A stretch of DNA of 64,000 bases from Novosphingobium sp. 18050 (GTDB lineage: Bacteria > Pseudomonadota > Alphaproteobacteria > Sphingomonadales > Sphingomonadaceae), in the NCBI RefSeq assembly GCF_902706195.1, contig NZ_CACSJO010000002.1:186001-250000 (forward strand), in the 5' to 3' direction. Below are positions 1 through 7,523 of the stretch, one piece after another. A program made the position numbers and the translations under genes. The notes under the pieces are model-generated. The model had not been told where the DNA came from, ran no database searches, and saw only the letters and a list, made by a program, of their open reading frames with translations. Numbering within the stretch: position 1 is the first letter of the stretch; each line of letters opens with the position of its first letter.

Positions 1-101
1 ACATCGGCAGCGGTGTCGTCATCGATGCGGGCGCCGCGCAAGGTCGGAACCTCGCGGGGGAAGCGGACATCGAGGCCGAAGACGCGGTAAGTTGCCGTCA
101 T
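1..101 (-). CDS. N-terminal fragment, possibly an HprK-like kinase (partial)
   Basis: Only the first 33 codons are inside the window; the gene runs off the left edge. The protein begins MTATYRVFGLDVRF followed by a VPTLRG stretch. That opening resembles the start of HPr-kinase-like proteins found in polysaccharide and peptide-modification clusters, which typically begin Y-R-x-[FY]-G-L then a short strand and a P-L motif. No kinase motif is visible, so the family call is a guess from a short N-terminus. Its ATG overlaps the TGA of the upstream oxygenase-like gene by one base (TGATG), so the two are probably co-translated. Confidence 0.4.
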   Translation of the reverse strand, partial: MTATYRVFGLDVRFPREVPTLRGARIDDDTAAD

Positions 102-958
102 CACTGCACCGCCGGCCGCATGGCGTCGAATACGGCGTCAAGCACCGCAAGTTCGGGCAAGTCGAAACGGGCGGCCCAGCGGGCGGGGTCGATGAGATCG
201 GCGCAGCCCGCCGGGTGATAATGCAGGAAGGCGAGGTGGCAGAAGCCGCCATCGGGGATCTCATCACGGTAATGCCACTGCGAGGATCCTGAGAACAGCA
301 ACGCTTCGTTGGGGTGCAGGATATGATCCTCGAAGACGATGCCGAGCAAGGCGGGATCGGTCTCGTCGGATAGGGTCGCAGCCTCTCCGGCGGTGGGCCA
401 TGGGACTATGTCGCTGAACCGGATCGGCCATTCGCAGCTTTGCGCAAGGCACAGGTCGAGCGTCCATTTGGCGGACGGGGCATCCATGTGCGGCGGGCAT
501 CGACCGCTGCCGTGATAGAGGCTGAGGAAGTTGTAGCAGGGTTCGACCTCTTCTCCGGCAAGCTCCGACACCAGCGGCGTGAGTTCGCGTTGGAGAACAC
601 CCAGCGCGGGCAGGTCGTGAAAGATGTCGCGGCCGAACTGGGCGTTTTCACGCGATTTCAGCGCCGTGGCAGGTAGCGCGCGGACTTCGGTCAGCAGGTC
701 CTCGAAGCGCACATCGCCGAGAAGCGGGCGCACGTGGCGGACCTTGAAGTCCGGCGCGGTGCGCAGGACATCGAAAGCGGCCGTGAAGGTCGCGACGCTC
801 CTTGGGTTTACTATTTCCAGCATCTGCCGTGCGGCTTCGAACTTGGCGAGGAACTGGCTGTCATACCAGTCGAAGCCCGGCAACTCGTGCAGGACCCGCA
901 TCGCCACCATGTACCGGTGGGCGATCAGGGGGTCGGTCAGGTCAAGCGATTGGAACAT
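101..958 (-). CDS. 2OG-Fe(II) oxygenase-like protein
   Basis: A 285-residue soluble protein with the look of a cupin-fold 2-oxoglutarate/Fe(II) dioxygenase. It has a PPHMD segment (H157, D159 in the short form), a later SSQWHYRD segment (H229) and a terminal FLHYHP strand, which could supply the H-x-D...H iron triad. The frame is open to an ATG at 994. I chose the ATG at 958 because AGGA lies 7 bases upstream, while the longer start has no ribosome site. It is translationally coupled to the partial gene at the window edge. The substrate is unknown. The location at the end of an EPS locus suggests modification of a surface polymer or a peptide, but that is inference. Confidence 0.6.
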   Translation of the reverse strand: MFQSLDLTDPLIAHRYMVAMRVLHELPGFDWYDSQFLAKFEAARQMLEIVNPRSVATFTAAFDVLRTAPDFKVRHVRPLLGDVRFEDLLTEVRALPATALKSRENAQFGRDIFHDLPALGVLQRELTPLVSELAGEEVEPCYNFLSLYHGSGRCPPHMDAPSAKWTLDLCLAQSCEWPIRFSDIVPWPTAGEAATLSDETDPALLGIVFEDHILHPNEALLFSGSSQWHYRDEIPDGGFCHLAFLHYHPAGCADLIDPARWAARFDLPELAVLDAVFDAMRPAVQ

Positions 959-1067
959 CGTGCCATCCTGTGCGGCTCGACCAATTGGCGGCATGGTGCT
1001 ATTAAAGGAGGGGATTTACTGCCGTCCGCGTTGGTTTTTCGGCGTCGCATTACGAAGGCTGCGAATT

Positions 1068-1319
1068 ATGACTGCGAGTGAGCCTGGAAACGATGTTTCC
1101 GGCAGGCCGGAATCCGATACCGGCGCGTACCGCGATGCCGGACCGTGGAGGGCGGGCAGCGAAGCCGCAGGCGCCGATCATCGTGTCCGCTCGCACACCG
1201 CAGCGGCCGCTGAAACGGCGCAGCCGATCGGCGGCAGGCCGATCCTGTGGCGATGGTGGCTGCTGGCGGCGCTGATCAGCCTGGGGCTGTGGGGCGGGAT
1301 CGCCGCTCTCATCAGGTAG
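1068..1319 (+). CDS. small single-pass membrane protein
   Basis: An 83-residue protein with a polar, probably disordered N-terminal 55 residues and one C-terminal membrane helix (WRWWLLAALISLGLWGG region) ending within four residues of the stop. I do not recognise the family. The start is the ATG with GAAGG about 9 bases upstream. A stronger Shine-Dalgarno-like run, AAGGAGGGG near 1004-1012, lies too far upstream for this start and has no conventional start codon behind it in this frame. The gene converges on the priming glycosyltransferase gene with a 9-base gap. Length and composition are typical of tail-anchored accessory proteins; no function can be assigned. Confidence 0.5.
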   Translation: MTASEPGNDVSGRPESDTGAYRDAGPWRAGSEAAGADHRVRSHTAAAAETAQPIGGRPILWRWWLLAALISLGLWGGIAALIR

Positions 1320-1328
1320 GACACCATT

Positions 1329-2042
1329 TCAGTAGCACCCGCGTGAGGCGAGCACGGCTGGAACCGTCCGCAGGCAGATCGCGAAATCATAGGCCAGCGA
1401 TTTGCGCAGGGCGTAGAAGGCGTCGAGCCGCACCCTGATGTCGTAGCTGACTTCGTTACGTCCGCTGACCTGCCATAAGCCGGTCAGGCCGGGCCGGACG
1501 GAGCAGTAGGCGCCGAAGCGGTTGCCATAGCGGGCGACTTCACCTTCGACGATCGGGCGCGGTCCGACCACGCTCATATGGCCGAACAGGACGTTCAGGA
1601 GTTGGGGTAGTTCGTCGAGGCTGGTCTTGCGCAGGATGCGGCCGATCGGGGTGATCCGGGGGTCGCTGCGCAGTTTCTGGTCGCGTGCCCATTCCTGCCG
1701 TGCCTCTTCCGAGCTGGAAAGCAGTGCTTCGAGCCGTTCGCGGGCATCGACCACCATCGAGCGAAATTTGAGGCAGGGGAACTGCTTGCCATCCCGGCCG
1801 ATGCGCTGCTGAACGAAGAGAACGGGACCATTGCTGGTCAGTCGGACTGCCAGGGCGACGAGCAGCAGCAGGGGCAGGAACAGCAGCAGCGCGAGCGCGG
1901 AAACCGCAAGATCGAAGGCCCTCATCACGATCTGATGTCCCCAGTCAGCCATACCCTGGTCATCAGTTTTGCGGGCGGAACGGTCAGGGGACCGATGCAG
2001 CGTCGCTTCCATTCGGATGACCTGCGCTTTCGCGGTCTGCAT
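1329..2042 (-). CDS. priming sugar-phosphate transferase for EPS (monotopic type)
   Basis: This protein (237 residues) is a bacterial sugar transferase of the PF02397/WcaJ-PglC class. It transfers a hexose-1-phosphate from a nucleotide sugar to undecaprenyl phosphate at the inner membrane, starting the EPS repeat unit. It has one strong N-terminal hydrophobic segment (re-entrant helix), then KFRSM, DELPQLLNVLFG, SVVGPRP and RPGLTGLWQVSGR, the family core in the expected order. It lacks the extra N-terminal membrane domain of long WcaJ-type enzymes. The frame is open to 2075, but an AGGAG stands 7 bases before the ATG at 2042 and directly abuts the ATG at 2048, so 2042 is preferred. The sugar is not readable from sequence. 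Confidence 0.9.
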   Translation of the reverse strand: MQTAKAQVIRMEATLHRSPDRSARKTDDQGMADWGHQIVMRAFDLAVSALALLLFLPLLLLVALAVRLTSNGPVLFVQQRIGRDGKQFPCLKFRSMVVDARERLEALLSSSEEARQEWARDQKLRSDPRITPIGRILRKTSLDELPQLLNVLFGHMSVVGPRPIVEGEVARYGNRFGAYCSVRPGLTGLWQVSGRNEVSYDIRVRLDAFYALRKSLAYDFAICLRTVPAVLASRGCY

Positions 2043-2383
2043 CAACATGCTCCTGATCGAACCCGCCGCGATCACACTGATTTTGACCGACGAATCAATT
2101 AATATAGGTATACCATATTTCTCTTTATCGGTTCGGAATAGCTACATTTTGCAGTGCAATATGGGTCATATCGGAGCGGAATTAATTTAATTTAATTTGT
2201 CGGATAATTTTATTGAATTCCATGTAGATAAAATTCGGATGTTTAGTTTGGTAGTGCACGGCTTTTGTGTGGAACTGATCTTACGATTAAGGCGCGCGCA
2301 GCTTGGCTTGCGAAGTTTTAATCGCTCTACAGCAATGTCGCTTCTTGCTCACAGCTCCATCGCAGGGTCGGTCTCGATGGCAG
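2043..2383. promoter_or_regulatory. AT-rich intergenic region upstream of the priming transferase
   Basis: This gap of about 340 bases holds no credible gene. Its middle (about 2095-2250) is the most AT-rich stretch of the window, with tandem ATTTAAT at 2185-2196 and an 8-base palindrome GGTATACC at 2107-2114. It must contain the promoter of the leftward priming transferase and the 3' end region of the leftward GT4 gene. No clear terminator hairpin was found. The composition resembles binding regions of AT-preferring regulators such as MucR/Ros, which is inference. Confidence 0.5.
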
Positions 2384-3652
2384 TCATCGACGAGCTTGCA
2401 GGCGTTGTTCAAGCGCTATCGGGATATCGCCTGTCGGCATTGTGACCCGTTCACCGAAGATGGTTTCCAAACGGTCGATCCATGCCGACGGGGTGAGCGC
2501 CAGGGATGTGGTGCGGATAAAGGCTGCCTCGCTCATTGCGCGCGTGGCGGTATCATCGTGCAGGATCGTGCGGATGGCGTCGGCAAATGCATCGACGTTG
2601 CGGGGATCGATGGCCATGCCTGCGCCGCATGCGACAAGGTCGTCACTCAACAGTGCGGTCCGGGGCAGAATCACCGGCAGTCCGCTCCATGCCGCTTCGA
2701 TTGCGACCAGGCCGAATGGCTCCGGATAACGACTGGGCATGACCAGCATGCGCGCACTGGCGGCAAGATCGCGAATCTCGGCAGGGCTGCGTCGACCCAT
2801 GAGACGGGCCCCGGGATGGATCTGGCGGATGCGATCGGCGAGCGGACCTTCGCCGACCACCGTAAGGGCGGCGCCGGCGCGTGCGGCGGCGTGCGCCGCC
2901 AGATCGGCGCCCTTGGTTTCTTCCAAGCGGCCGACGAACAGGACTTCACGGTTGTGCTCGGCCGCAATGCGCCGGGACGAGAAGGGCTCGACGGGATTGG
3001 GCAAGGCGATGATCGATCCGGTAGGGATACCCGCCCGGGTCAGGAAATCGCGCATGCCCTCGTGAATGGCGAGTACCGGCGGTGAAGAGCGCGGCCGATA
3101 GGCCCGGCGCTGGACTGCCTGGCGTGCGCTGCGCCACAGCTTCCGCGCGGCACCATCCCGGTCGCATGGGGTGGAAAGGCAGGCGCGGGAAAGCGGGGTA
3201 TGCGGACATACCTCGCCCGATTTGAGCCAGGCGAATGCGCCGTTGGGGCAGGCCAGGAAAAAGTCGTGCGCGGAGATGACGAGCCGGTCGCGTACCGGAT
3301 CGAGTGCGCCGAACACCGAGGGCGAAAGAATCTGCGACCAGCCATGCAGGTGGTAGACGGTTGCGGGGGTATCGTGCCGGGCGATCCAGTCCCGCAGCAT
3401 CGCGTGGGCCGCGCGGTTCCACAGGCCAGTCACCATCGCCTTGGCGCGGCTTCCCGCAAGCAGGCGCTGCTGGCCGAGGGCGACGATCTCCACTCCGGCG
3501 TCGGCAAGGGCCGGACTATCTCCCGCATCGCCGGTAATGAAAGTGACCTGGTGTCCGCGTGCGGCGAGGTCGCATGCGGCCTGGACCGCGAGTTTGCTGG
3601 CGCCGCCCTTCGGGTCGCTGAGGTCGTTGATCTGGACGATGCGCCCGATCAT
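2384..3652 (-). CDS. GT4-family glycosyltransferase
   Basis: A 422-residue retaining glycosyltransferase of the GT-B fold (group 1/GT4). The N-terminal domain starts MIGRIVQINDLSDPKGGA, a typical acceptor-side Rossmann start. The C-terminal domain carries VLFVGRLEETKGAD, the VVGEGPL loop and PSRYPEPFGLVAIEA, whose E-x7-E motif binds the nucleotide sugar. A longer frame exists upstream, but the ATG at 3652 overlaps the stop of the preceding gene by four bases (ATGA), which fixes the start. It should add one sugar to the lipid-linked EPS repeat unit on the cytoplasmic face of the inner membrane. Donor and acceptor are unknown. Confidence 0.88.
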   Translation of the reverse strand: MIGRIVQINDLSDPKGGASKLAVQAACDLAARGHQVTFITGDAGDSPALADAGVEIVALGQQRLLAGSRAKAMVTGLWNRAAHAMLRDWIARHDTPATVYHLHGWSQILSPSVFGALDPVRDRLVISAHDFFLACPNGAFAWLKSGEVCPHTPLSRACLSTPCDRDGAARKLWRSARQAVQRRAYRPRSSPPVLAIHEGMRDFLTRAGIPTGSIIALPNPVEPFSSRRIAAEHNREVLFVGRLEETKGADLAAHAAARAGAALTVVGEGPLADRIRQIHPGARLMGRRSPAEIRDLAASARMLVMPSRYPEPFGLVAIEAAWSGLPVILPRTALLSDDLVACGAGMAIDPRNVDAFADAIRTILHDDTATRAMSEAAFIRTTSLALTPSAWIDRLETIFGERVTMPTGDIPIALEQRLQARR

Positions 3653-4908
3653 GTTCTGGCCTCCCGCAGGCGCGCTGCGAATTCGGCCACTTCCCGGCAT
3701 GCGCGGGCGATCAGAGGGGCGGGGTCGAGGTGATCGGCGATGGCGGCGGCGGTGCGGGCGCCTACGTCGGCCGCCGCCACGGCGGCAGGGTCGAGCATAT
3801 GGCTTCCGCGTTCGGCCAGTTCGAAAAAGCTGTCGAGCTTGACGTCCCAGCGCAGCCCGACGGCGGGAACGCCGAAGGAGTATGCGGCGATACATGCATG
3901 CATGCGGTGACCGACGATGGCGTCGCATCCCGAAACGAGGGTGGCGAGATCGGCCGGAGTTTCGAAGGATGGGCTGAGCGTGACCGGCCCTCTGGCATGG
4001 CGTATCCAGTCATAGAAGCGGCCGTGCAGGTATTCGCGGTCTTCCGGGCTGCCGTTGGTGAAGAGGGCGACTTCAAAGCCGGCCTCCACGAGCGAGCGCA
4101 AGGCCGCCGGATACCAGTCCTCAAGTGTGGCGGCGGAGGATTTGTCGCTATGGTAACGCACCGCCAGCGGATCGGTCACGCAAAAGCCGACCTTGCGGCC
4201 GCCCGGGCTGCGCAGCGCGGACGGATAGTGCAGGCTGGCGAGCACGCCCGGATCGACCACCACTTCCGCAGGGGCCGCGTGGGGGCCGAAATGCGCGGCC
4301 CAGCCTTCCTGCGAGCGGATGTCGCGCACGGAAGCCCAGGTCAGGCGTGCCCGCGAGAAGGCGCGGTTGAACAGCCTTTTGCCTGCCTCGGACCAGCTGG
4401 GCGCGACGCCTACCGCATAGACCGAGACGGGCAGCGAGAGCCTTGCCGCCTCGGCGAGAGCGCCCGAGATCTTCATCGGGAAGTTGAGGTCCGAATCGGT
4501 GAGCAGATTGCCGCCGCCTATCACCACTGCATCTGCGCCGGAAAGCCCGCGGCGAAAGCGCCTCCGTAGCCTGCCGCGGAGCAGCATTTCGAGCATGGCA
4601 CGAGCGGCCATCTGGCGAAGCGGGGTAGGGCAGCGATCAAGCAGGGCGAGGGCCAATCCGCGCGCACGGCCGTGGGACGCGGGGTATTCGGTGCGCCCGG
4701 CAAGGTCCACGGACACGACCTCGCAATCGGGCAGCGAGCGCCTCAATTCGCGTTCCAGGCATTCACTCAGCAGGCCGTCGCCCAGGTTCGGGCTGTATTT
4801 CACATTGAACAGGATCACGCGGCTGATCGCGCCGATGCGCGTGCCGGGCATGTCTGCAATGTCGCCGTGCGCGAGCGCCGGTCGAATGGCCATCGACGGG
4901 GCGGTCAT
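3649..4908 (-). CDS. polysaccharide pyruvyl transferase family protein (copy 1)
   Basis: 419 residues of the PF04230 (WcaK/CsaB-like) family, whose characterised members add ketal-linked pyruvate from phosphoenolpyruvate to sugar residues. The family signatures are present: SPNLGDGLLSE near the N-terminus, VIGGGNLL in the middle, and GHRMHACIAAYSFGVP near the C-terminus with the conserved R-x-H. It is translationally coupled (ATGA) to the GT4 gene downstream. Some family members are not pyruvyl transferases, so the exact reaction is inferred. It is one of three family members in this locus. Alternative start: the ATG at 4893. Confidence 0.85.
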   Translation of the reverse strand: MTAPSMAIRPALAHGDIADMPGTRIGAISRVILFNVKYSPNLGDGLLSECLERELRRSLPDCEVVSVDLAGRTEYPASHGRARGLALALLDRCPTPLRQMAARAMLEMLLRGRLRRRFRRGLSGADAVVIGGGNLLTDSDLNFPMKISGALAEAARLSLPVSVYAVGVAPSWSEAGKRLFNRAFSRARLTWASVRDIRSQEGWAAHFGPHAAPAEVVVDPGVLASLHYPSALRSPGGRKVGFCVTDPLAVRYHSDKSSAATLEDWYPAALRSLVEAGFEVALFTNGSPEDREYLHGRFYDWIRHARGPVTLSPSFETPADLATLVSGCDAIVGHRMHACIAAYSFGVPAVGLRWDVKLDSFFELAERGSHMLDPAAVAAADVGARTAAAIADHLDPAPLIARACREVAEFAARLREART

Positions 4909-5072
4909 GTCGTGGACTGTCTCCGTGGATTGACTTGCACATACGGTTTCGCGGTGCCTGGCCCTGCATGGGGACTACCAGAGTTGCCTCGATATTCGCA
5001 GGATGTTCGCGCGCAGTGACTATTTTTTAACACTGTAGTTGGCCGCGTTCTCTTTATCCTGCGACGCGTTCC
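4909..5072. promoter_or_regulatory. divergent promoter region
   Basis: This 164-base region separates the leftward pyruvyl-transferase/GT4 pair from the rightward GT2 operon and must carry both promoters. It contains an inverted repeat CAGTG (5014-5018) / CACTG (5031-5035) around a 12-base T/A-rich spacer. This could be an operator or a weak hairpin. No consensus -35/-10 pair is convincing. Confidence 0.4.
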
Positions 5073-5996
5073 ATGTGTTCATCGGCTGCGAATATCGTGC
5101 CGATAGTGACTGTCGAGGAAATTGGCCGCTTGCCCAGCATCCATGTCGTGATCGCCACGGTCGGCCGTGCCCAATTGGTGCGCCGGACCGTCGACCTGCT
5201 TGCCTTGCAGACCCGGGCTGCGGACGGTGTGATGGTTGTGTCCGTCGCGCCCGCAGATGTCGCGGGGGTCGAGCAGGCGCGCGGTGCACCGCGTATCCTG
5301 TTTTCCGAAAGGGGCCTGTGCCGCCAACGCAACCGTGCGCTTGATGCGCTGGAGGGGCAGGCGGACATCATCGTGTTCTTCGACGACGATTTCATCCCGG
5401 CGGACGATTATCTCGCACAGGTAGAGGCCTTGTTCGTGGCGCATCCCGATATCGTCGGGATCACCGGCGAACTGCGCGGGGACGGGGTGCGGCAGGGCGG
5501 CTTCACGATCGAGCAGGCGCTCGAACTGCTGGCAAAGCCGGACCCTGCGGCGGCGGAACTGCGCCACCGGCACGAGCTTTACGGCTGCAACATGGCCATC
5601 CGCACCAGCGCTGTGCAAGGCATGCGTTTTGACGAGAACCTGCCGCTTTATGGCTGGCAGGAAGATATCGACTTCACCAATCGGCTGGGCCGCAAAGGGC
5701 GGCAGGTGTCGACCCGCGCGGTGACCGGGGTGCATCTGGGCACCAGCGGCGGGCGCACTTCGGGCAAGCGACTGGGATATTCGCAAGTGGCGAACATCGT
5801 CTACCTCAAGCGCAAGGGCACGATGCGGCCGGACTTCGGCAACCGTCTGATGTGGAACAACGTTGCGGCCAACGCGCTGCGCAGCCTGCGGCCCGAACCG
5901 CTGGTCGATCGGCGGGGGCGGTTACTGGGCAACATGCTCGCCATTTTCGACTGCCTGCGCGGCCGCGTCGATCCGCGCCGGATACTTGAGATGTGA
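5073..5996 (+). CDS. GT2-family glycosyltransferase
   Basis: A 307-residue GT-A fold inverting glycosyltransferase. It has an IHVVIATVGR start of the nucleotide-binding domain, an IVFFDDDFIP segment carrying the metal-binding DxD, and GWQEDIDF holding the ED catalytic-base motif typical of GT2. It has no obvious membrane helices, so it is likely peripheral at the inner membrane, adding a sugar to the EPS repeat. It is the first gene of a rightward operon; its TGA overlaps the GTG of the next gene (GTGA). The ribosome site before the ATG is weak, so a start a few codons further in is possible. Confidence 0.85.
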   Translation: MCSSAANIVPIVTVEEIGRLPSIHVVIATVGRAQLVRRTVDLLALQTRAADGVMVVSVAPADVAGVEQARGAPRILFSERGLCRQRNRALDALEGQADIIVFFDDDFIPADDYLAQVEALFVAHPDIVGITGELRGDGVRQGGFTIEQALELLAKPDPAAAELRHRHELYGCNMAIRTSAVQGMRFDENLPLYGWQEDIDFTNRLGRKGRQVSTRAVTGVHLGTSGGRTSGKRLGYSQVANIVYLKRKGTMRPDFGNRLMWNNVAANALRSLRPEPLVDRRGRLLGNMLAIFDCLRGRVDPRRILEM

Positions 5997-7132
5997 CGGG
6001 ACTGGCGACAATCCCGGGCCCGAGGGCGGCCGCGACCAAGGCTCGGAAACAGGCCCGGAAACAGGCACGTGCAAAAATGCGGCGTCAGGTCTTCGTCTGC
6101 GGCGATCTGCATAACCTCGGCGATCTCAAGCTGCTGCTGCAGAACCTTGCCCTGACCGGCGGGCGCGGGGGCATTGTGCGCCGGTGGGCACCGCTGCCGG
6201 CGGCGGTGGAGAGGCAGGTCGAGGCAGCGGGCGGCGTGCTGGTGTCCGGCAAGGCCATACCGGCGTTCGCGCGGCAGGCGTTCGGGGCGCAGCTCGTTTT
6301 CGGCGGCGGGCAGCTGGTGCGCGATAACGTCTCGATCCCCTCTCTGCTTGGCCTGCTGGTGGGCGTGCTGAGCGCCCGGCTGGGCGGCGGCAGTCTCGTC
6401 ACGCGGGGGCTGGGGGTCAGCGCGATCCGTTCGCCGGTGCGCCGGGTCTTGTGGCGGGCTGTGCTGTCGCTGTGCAAGGTCGTGAATTTGCGCGACGAGG
6501 CTTCGGCCCGCAATCTTGCGCGGCTGGCTCCCGGCAAGGCGCATGCGGTCAATGCCGATATGGTTTTTCTGCCCACGGCCGGCGCGCATACGATTTCGCC
6601 GGGCCAGGGAGAGCGGCGGTGGATCGTCATCGCCCCTTGCGTCGACGGCAGCGAGGGGCGCACGATCGAGGGGGATGCGCTGGACGTAGCGCTGGAGGCG
6701 GCTTTGAGCGCGCTGCCCGGCGCGCGCGTGGTGATCGCCTGCCATGATCCGCGTGACGGGATGGACAAGGCCGCTGCCGCGCGTCTGACCGCGCGCTGGC
6801 CCGAACGTGAGATCACGGTGCTTGGCGGTTACGAACTGGACCCGCTGATCACCCTTTACCGCGAAGCTGCGCTGGTGCTGACCAACCGCCTCCACGCGCT
6901 GATCTTCGCGATCCTTGCCGAGGCGCCGGCACTGGCGATTGAGGACGGGACCGCCAAGGTGCGCGTCGTCGCCGACCGGTTCGTTATCCCTGTCCTGCCG
7001 CGGGACCAGCCCGAAGTCGCCTGCCAATGCGTGTCCGATGCGCTGGGTTTCGACCGGGAAGGGCGTGCGGCGGTGCGGCAGGATCTGGCGCGCAAGGCTG
7101 CCGGCAATCTCGACCACGGCCCGTCGGCCTGA
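5993..7132 (+). CDS. polysaccharide pyruvyl transferase family protein (copy 2)
   Basis: This PF04230-family protein is 379 residues from the GTG start that overlaps the preceding stop. A shorter form begins at the ATG at 6077 (MRRQVFVCGDLHNLGD), and the extra N-terminal 28 residues are very basic and may not be real. Signatures are HNLGDLKLLLQ, VFGGGQLVRDN and TNRLHALIFAILAEAP with the R-x-H motif. The sequence differs clearly from the other two copies in this locus, so it is not a recent duplicate. It presumably decorates the EPS repeat with pyruvate or acts in a related transfer; that is inference. Confidence 0.82.
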   Translation: MTGLATIPGPRAAATKARKQARKQARAKMRRQVFVCGDLHNLGDLKLLLQNLALTGGRGGIVRRWAPLPAAVERQVEAAGGVLVSGKAIPAFARQAFGAQLVFGGGQLVRDNVSIPSLLGLLVGVLSARLGGGSLVTRGLGVSAIRSPVRRVLWRAVLSLCKVVNLRDEASARNLARLAPGKAHAVNADMVFLPTAGAHTISPGQGERRWIVIAPCVDGSEGRTIEGDALDVALEAALSALPGARVVIACHDPRDGMDKAAAARLTARWPEREITVLGGYELDPLITLYREAALVLTNRLHALIFAILAEAPALAIEDGTAKVRVVADRFVIPVLPRDQPEVACQCVSDALGFDREGRAAVRQDLARKAAGNLDHGPSA

Positions 7133-7254
7133 ATCTGCCTTCGCGAGATTAATCACTTTCCTACAACGATTCGGATGGAACATAAAGCGAACGAAAGTCG
7201 GGTGGCGAGTCGCCCGGCCATCAGTCCCTTTGCCTTCCAGCCGGAGTTGCCAAG

Positions 7255-7521
7255 ATGCAGGACCCCTTCCAGACACATGCCGATGCCGCCTTTGCGCCAT
7301 CGCGCTCGCCTTTCGCGATTCTGCCCAGTGACACCGAGGCGCTGGCGCTGGTGCCCAAGGGTATCTACGTCGGCACTGGCGGCGACGTGGTGCTGCGCGG
7401 CGTCGACGGCGCCGCCGACGTGACCTATCGCAACCTGCCCGATGCCAGCTACATCGCCGTTCGCGCGCTCTACGTGCGCGCCGCCGGGACGACCGCCGCC
7501 GATCTCGTTGGGGAGGGCTGA
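7255..7521 (+). CDS. spike base protein, RCAP_Rcc01079 family (GTA head-spike type)
   Basis: This 88-residue protein closely follows the pattern of the small Rcc01079 family. There is a short N-terminus, then PFAILPSDTEAL, GIYVGTGGDVVLRG, a V-x-Y-x-N-L-P strand and IAVRALYVRAAGTTA before the end. In Rhodobacter capsulatus this family (GhsA) forms, with GhsB, the head spikes of the gene transfer agent that help particles bind capsular polysaccharide. The family call rests on recognition of this pattern. The start has GGAG 9 bases upstream. The stop is two bases before the ATG of a large SGNH-domain protein, so the two are a unit. No other GTA gene is in the window. Confidence 0.8.
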   Translation: MQDPFQTHADAAFAPSRSPFAILPSDTEALALVPKGIYVGTGGDVVLRGVDGAADVTYRNLPDASYIAVRALYVRAAGTTAADLVGEG

Positions 7522-7523
7522 GC

